A stretch of 15,264 bases of DNA. Source: WHSM01 sp050701635 (GTDB lineage Bacteria > Actinomycetota > Actinomycetes > Mycobacteriales > Micromonosporaceae). Below are positions 13,300 to 15,264 of this stretch, piece by piece (within the stretch, counting starts at the first letter, position 1; the number at the start of each line of letters is the position of its first letter). The notes under the pieces are model-generated. The model ran no database searches and was not told where the DNA came from. It saw only the letters and a program-made list of their open reading frames with translations. The position numbers were made by a program, and so were the translations under genes. The stretch lies in the NCBI GenBank assembly GCA_050701635.1, contig JBOGDF010000106.1, positions 1 through 15,264 of the forward strand, given 5' to 3'.

Positions 13300-14718
13300 T
13301 TACGCGTCCGGGATGTGTACGTCCTCGACCACGATGTCGACGGAGAGCACGTCCACGCCGAGCATCGACTCCACGGTGTCGGCGACCTGCTCGCGTACCT
13401 GGTTGGCCACGTCGTACACCCGGTTGCCGTACGCCACCACCAGGGTGACGCCGATGCTGGCGGTCTCTCCGTCCAGCTTGGCCGCCACGCCCTTCGCGGC
13501 CGCCGCCTCGCTGTCGTCGCTGACCCCCAGCAGCCGGCCCGCGTCCCGCCCCAGCTCGTGTACGCCGGTCACCTTCCGTACGGCGATCGCCGCCACCTTC
13601 TCGATCACCTCGGCGACGACCGTGGTCGCGCCCTGGCGCACCACCGGCGCGGCCGGGGCCTCGGTCGGAGCTTCGGTGGTCGCATCGACGGCGGAGTCGC
13701 TGGTCGATGCCGCCTCAGGCACGTCCACCGCGCCGCCCAGCTCGTCAGCCGTCACCGCATCGGTCGACTCGATCGCGGCCGCGTCCGGCGCCTCGACGCC
13801 ACTCGCGTCACCGGCGATCTCAGCCGGCTCGGTGACGGCCTCACCCTCGCCGGCCGCTACCTCGTCGCCGGAAACGTCCTCAGCCTCAGCCTCGTCCACT
13901 GCCTCGGCGCCGCCCTCAGCAGCGGCCACGTCCACAGCGTCAGCCCCGGAGTCGCCGTCCGCCGCGGCCACCGCGTCGGCCTCGTCCGTGACCTCGCCGC
14001 CGCCCTCGTCACCCGCACCAGCCAGGTCTACGTCCTCGGCCTCAGCCTCGGTCTCGGCCTCGTCAGCCGCCGCGGCCGCGTCCGTGGCTTCCCCCTCGGA
14101 CTCCGCCTCGCCGCTCTCGGCAGCCGGGTCGACCGCTTCGTCCCCGCCCTCGACCTCAGCCTCGCCACCACCCTCGGCAGCCGTGTCCACGGCGTCGTCC
14201 GCGGCTTCCGGCGTCTCGGCGTCGACGGTCGCCGCCGCGTCGTCGACCTCTGTCGCGTCGACCTCCGTCGCGTCGACCTCCGTCGCGTCGACCTCCGTCG
14301 CGTCGGCAGCCTCCGGGGCCGCCTCGGCGGCGTCCGTACCCCCGCCGGTGTCTTCAGGCTCCGGCGTCGCCTGCTCCTCGCCGGAGAGCTCGGCGCCGTC
14401 CTCGCCTTCGGCGTCCACATCGGACTCCGTCCCAGCGTCCACATCGGACTCGACTGCCGCTTCGTCCTCCACCTGCGCGGCTTCCCCGCCGCCCTCCGCG
14501 ACCGACGCCACACCGATCGCGCGCGGCTCCGCCGCGGCCTCGTCGGCGCCCTCCGGGGTCGTCTCGTCGGTGTCCGGCTCCTCCACCGCGACACCCGTTT
14601 CCGGGGTGGCATCTCCGTCTGTCAGCGTGGATTCCTTCGACTCCGGTACGCCGTCCGGCCGGGGTGAGGGGCGGTCGCTACGACGCGAGAACGAGAAGTG
14701 GCGGGCGAAGTCGTTCAT
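13300..14718 (-). CDS. Asp23/Gls24 family envelope stress protein with long acidic N-terminal extension
   Basis: A 472-residue protein. Only the last ~110 residues (about 362-472; GATTVVAEVIEKVAAIAVRKVTGV, then VTLVVAYGNRVYDVANQVREQV and DIVVEDVHIPDA) form an Asp23/Gls24 (DUF322) domain, a family linked to cell-envelope stress and alkaline shock. The first ~25 residues are basic (FARHFSFSRRSDRPSPR). Between them lie over 300 residues made almost wholly of Ala, Asp, Glu, Gly, Ser, Thr and Val, with no cysteine and almost no aromatic or basic residues, so disorder and a very low pI are expected. Four exact ATEVD units lie at 140-159. GGGGAG is 6 nt before the ATG. Strong G/C-third codon use across the acidic part supports real coding, and the frame stays open throughout. 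The role of the extension is unknown. Confidence 0.88.
   Translation of the reverse strand: MNDFARHFSFSRRSDRPSPRPDGVPESKESTLTDGDATPETGVAVEEPDTDETTPEGADEAAAEPRAIGVASVAEGGGEAAQVEDEAAVESDVDAGTESDVDAEGEDGAELSGEEQATPEPEDTGGGTDAAEAAPEAADATEVDATEVDATEVDATEVDDAAATVDAETPEAADDAVDTAAEGGGEAEVEGGDEAVDPAAESGEAESEGEATDAAAAADEAETEAEAEDVDLAGAGDEGGGEVTDEADAVAAADGDSGADAVDVAAAEGGAEAVDEAEAEDVSGDEVAAGEGEAVTEPAEIAGDASGVEAPDAAAIESTDAVTADELGGAVDVPEAASTSDSAVDATTEAPTEAPAAPVVRQGATTVVAEVIEKVAAIAVRKVTGVHELGRDAGRLLGVSDDSEAAAAKGVAAKLDGETASIGVTLVVAYGNRVYDVANQVREQVADTVESMLGVDVLSVDIVVEDVHIPDA
14242..14301. repeat. Four 15-bp tandem repeats encoding ATEVD
   Basis: GTCGACCTCCGTCGC occurs at 14257-14271, 14272-14286 and 14287-14301 without change; the copy at 14242-14256 differs by one base (T for C at position 10, silent). 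On the coding strand each unit gives Ala-Thr-Glu-Val-Asp. The near-identity points to recent expansion or active homogenisation. Confidence 0.9.
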
Positions 14719-14790
14719 GGTGGGCTCCCCAGAGAAATGTGGGTGGTAGGAGTGATCGGGAGCCTACAAGCTTTCGGGGAACGGGAGGTG

Positions 14791-14804
14791 ACCGGAAAGC
14801 CGGT
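14791..14804 (-). terminator. Short hairpin between the partial gene and the Asp23 gene
   Basis: ACCGG (14791-14795) pairs with CCGGT (14800-14804) across a 4-nt loop, 61 nt beyond the stop of the right-edge gene. Five pairs make only a weak terminator. No convincing promoter for the Asp23 gene is visible in 14719-14865. Confidence 0.25.
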
Positions 14805-14831
14805 ATTACCCGTCTGTGCACGGTACGGCGG

Positions 14832-14879
14832 CAGACCCGCCTCACGGCTCGTACGCCGGCCCGCTTCACGGCTCGTACG
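14832..14879. repeat. 24-bp tandem duplication spanning a stop codon
   Basis: Copies 14832-14855 and 14856-14879 match in 21 of 24 positions, including an identical 14-mer TCACGGCTCGTACG. On the minus strand the right-edge gene's last codons and its TGA are repeated in frame eight codons later (Tyr-Glu-Pro-stop, then Tyr-Glu-Pro-stop again). Confidence 0.8.
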
Positions 14880-15264
14880 TCAGCACCGCGACACCGTTGG
14901 CGCGCTGGATCTCGATGCGTTCCAGGTCGGTACGCGCGAACCCGGTGACGACCCTGATCCACGGCTCCTCGCCCGGCGCGACCTGCCACGTGGCGACCGT
15001 CTCCGACTGCCCGGTACGCGAGATCACGACCAGCGAATAGCTCGCCCGCTGCCCCGGCTCGTAGCCGCCCGCGCTGCCGTACCGGCAGGTCATTTCGATC
15101 TTCGTACCCTCCCCGGCGTCGGTGAGCAGCAGCTCCGCCTGCACCAGGCTGTTGCCGCCCACCGGCCGCATCGGGGTCATCGCCGGAGCGCTGGCACTGG
15201 GCCGCGCGGTGGGCGGACCCGGCGGCTGCGCCGGCGCCACCACCGACACCGCGATCCACGCCGC
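14866..15264 (-). CDS. Membrane-anchored protein, extracytoplasmic domain (anti-sigma-factor-like); 5' end outside window
   Basis: The reading frame is open to the window edge (133 residues visible) and the real start lies beyond it. The visible part begins with a hydrophobic end of a likely membrane helix (AAWIAVSVVA), then a Pro/Ala/Ser linker (QPPGPPTARPSASAPA), then a beta-rich domain of about 95 residues (VQAELLLTDAGEGTKIEMTC ... YSLVVISRTG ... VATWQVAPGEEPWIRV). This helix-linker-beta layout with a TCRY stretch and an ATW turn resembles the outer domain of actinobacterial anti-sigma factors, but the zinc-binding anti-sigma domain would be upstream and cannot be checked. An in-frame GTG at 15249 would lose the helix and is unlikely to be the start. 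The stop is duplicated 24 bp downstream. Confidence 0.65.
   Translation of the reverse strand, partial: AAWIAVSVVAPAQPPGPPTARPSASAPAMTPMRPVGGNSLVQAELLLTDAGEGTKIEMTCRYGSAGGYEPGQRASYSLVVISRTGQSETVATWQVAPGEEPWIRVVTGFARTDLERIEIQRANGVAVLTYEP

Noticed and set aside
14242..14301. Possible CRISPR-like array
   Set aside because: Units are contiguous 15-bp repeats without spacers and lie in frame inside a coding region.
13267..14749. Two overlapping plus-strand frames opposite the Asp23 gene, one very Ser/Ala-rich
   Set aside because: Mirror images of the acidic low-complexity coding region; the minus frame ends in a recognisable Asp23 domain and has a proper RBS.
1..15264. Mobile element, integrase, toxin-antitoxin or defence gene cluster
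   Set aside because: No transposase, recombinase, terminal repeats, tRNA attachment site or defence domain is visible in any convincing gene.

Overview
The window looks like chromosomal DNA of a high-GC actinomycete. Third codon positions are almost all G or C, start codons include GTG, Shine-Dalgarno sites are GGAGG-like, and a few genes have leaderless-type starts. GTAC is used unusually often (Val GTA codons followed by C, Arg CGT or Gly GGT before AC). That codon habit, with the gene set, suggests Micromonosporaceae, which is an inference. I see no insertion sequence, phage gene, CRISPR array, tRNA or rRNA; this is mostly a core-genome neighbourhood.

Layout. 105-5156 (-) is a giant NAD-dependent glutamate dehydrogenase of the 180-kDa class, with a long leader and a stress-sigma-like promoter candidate upstream and a striking symmetric hairpin beyond its 3' end. 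6398-5394 (-) is a ureohydrolase (arginase/agmatinase) family protein, 7 nt behind 7389-6406 (-), a thioredoxin/TPR protein of the YbbN/CnoX type; they look like one operon. 8361-7522 (-) is a secreted GHSQG lipase/esterase with its own promoter, RBS and an upstream 18-bp palindrome. 8836-8552 (-) is a small three-helix membrane protein followed by a strong hairpin terminator. 10631-8943 (-) is an isobutyryl-CoA mutase large subunit carrying both diagnostic substrate residues (Phe80, Gln198). Divergent from it, 10758-11714 (+) is a ten-helix EamA/RhtA-type exporter and 11730-12719 (+) a two-helix RCK/TrkA-N potassium channel, probably co-transcribed. Convergent to these, 13250-12738 (-) is a MarR-type regulator whose start codon lies inside a 12-bp inverted repeat. 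14718-13300 (-) is an Asp23/Gls24 domain protein with about 360 extra, extremely acidic, repetitive residues. The right edge, 15264-14866 (-), is the 3' part of a membrane-anchored protein, possibly an anti-sigma factor.

How the genes may work together. Most are independent housekeeping or stress functions: nitrogen/carbon balance (glutamate dehydrogenase, ureohydrolase), branched or short acyl-CoA metabolism (mutase), redox proteostasis (thioredoxin-TPR), envelope homeostasis (Asp23, small membrane protein, K+ channel, exporter) and local regulation (MarR). I found no convincing multi-gene novel defence or biosynthetic system. The unusual content is at finer scale: the acidic Asp23 fusion, a Cys-for-His change in the ureohydrolase metal motif, a 16-bp out-of-phase repeat that encodes that protein's basic tail, a tandem repeat that duplicates a stop codon, and several well-formed palindromes at promoters.
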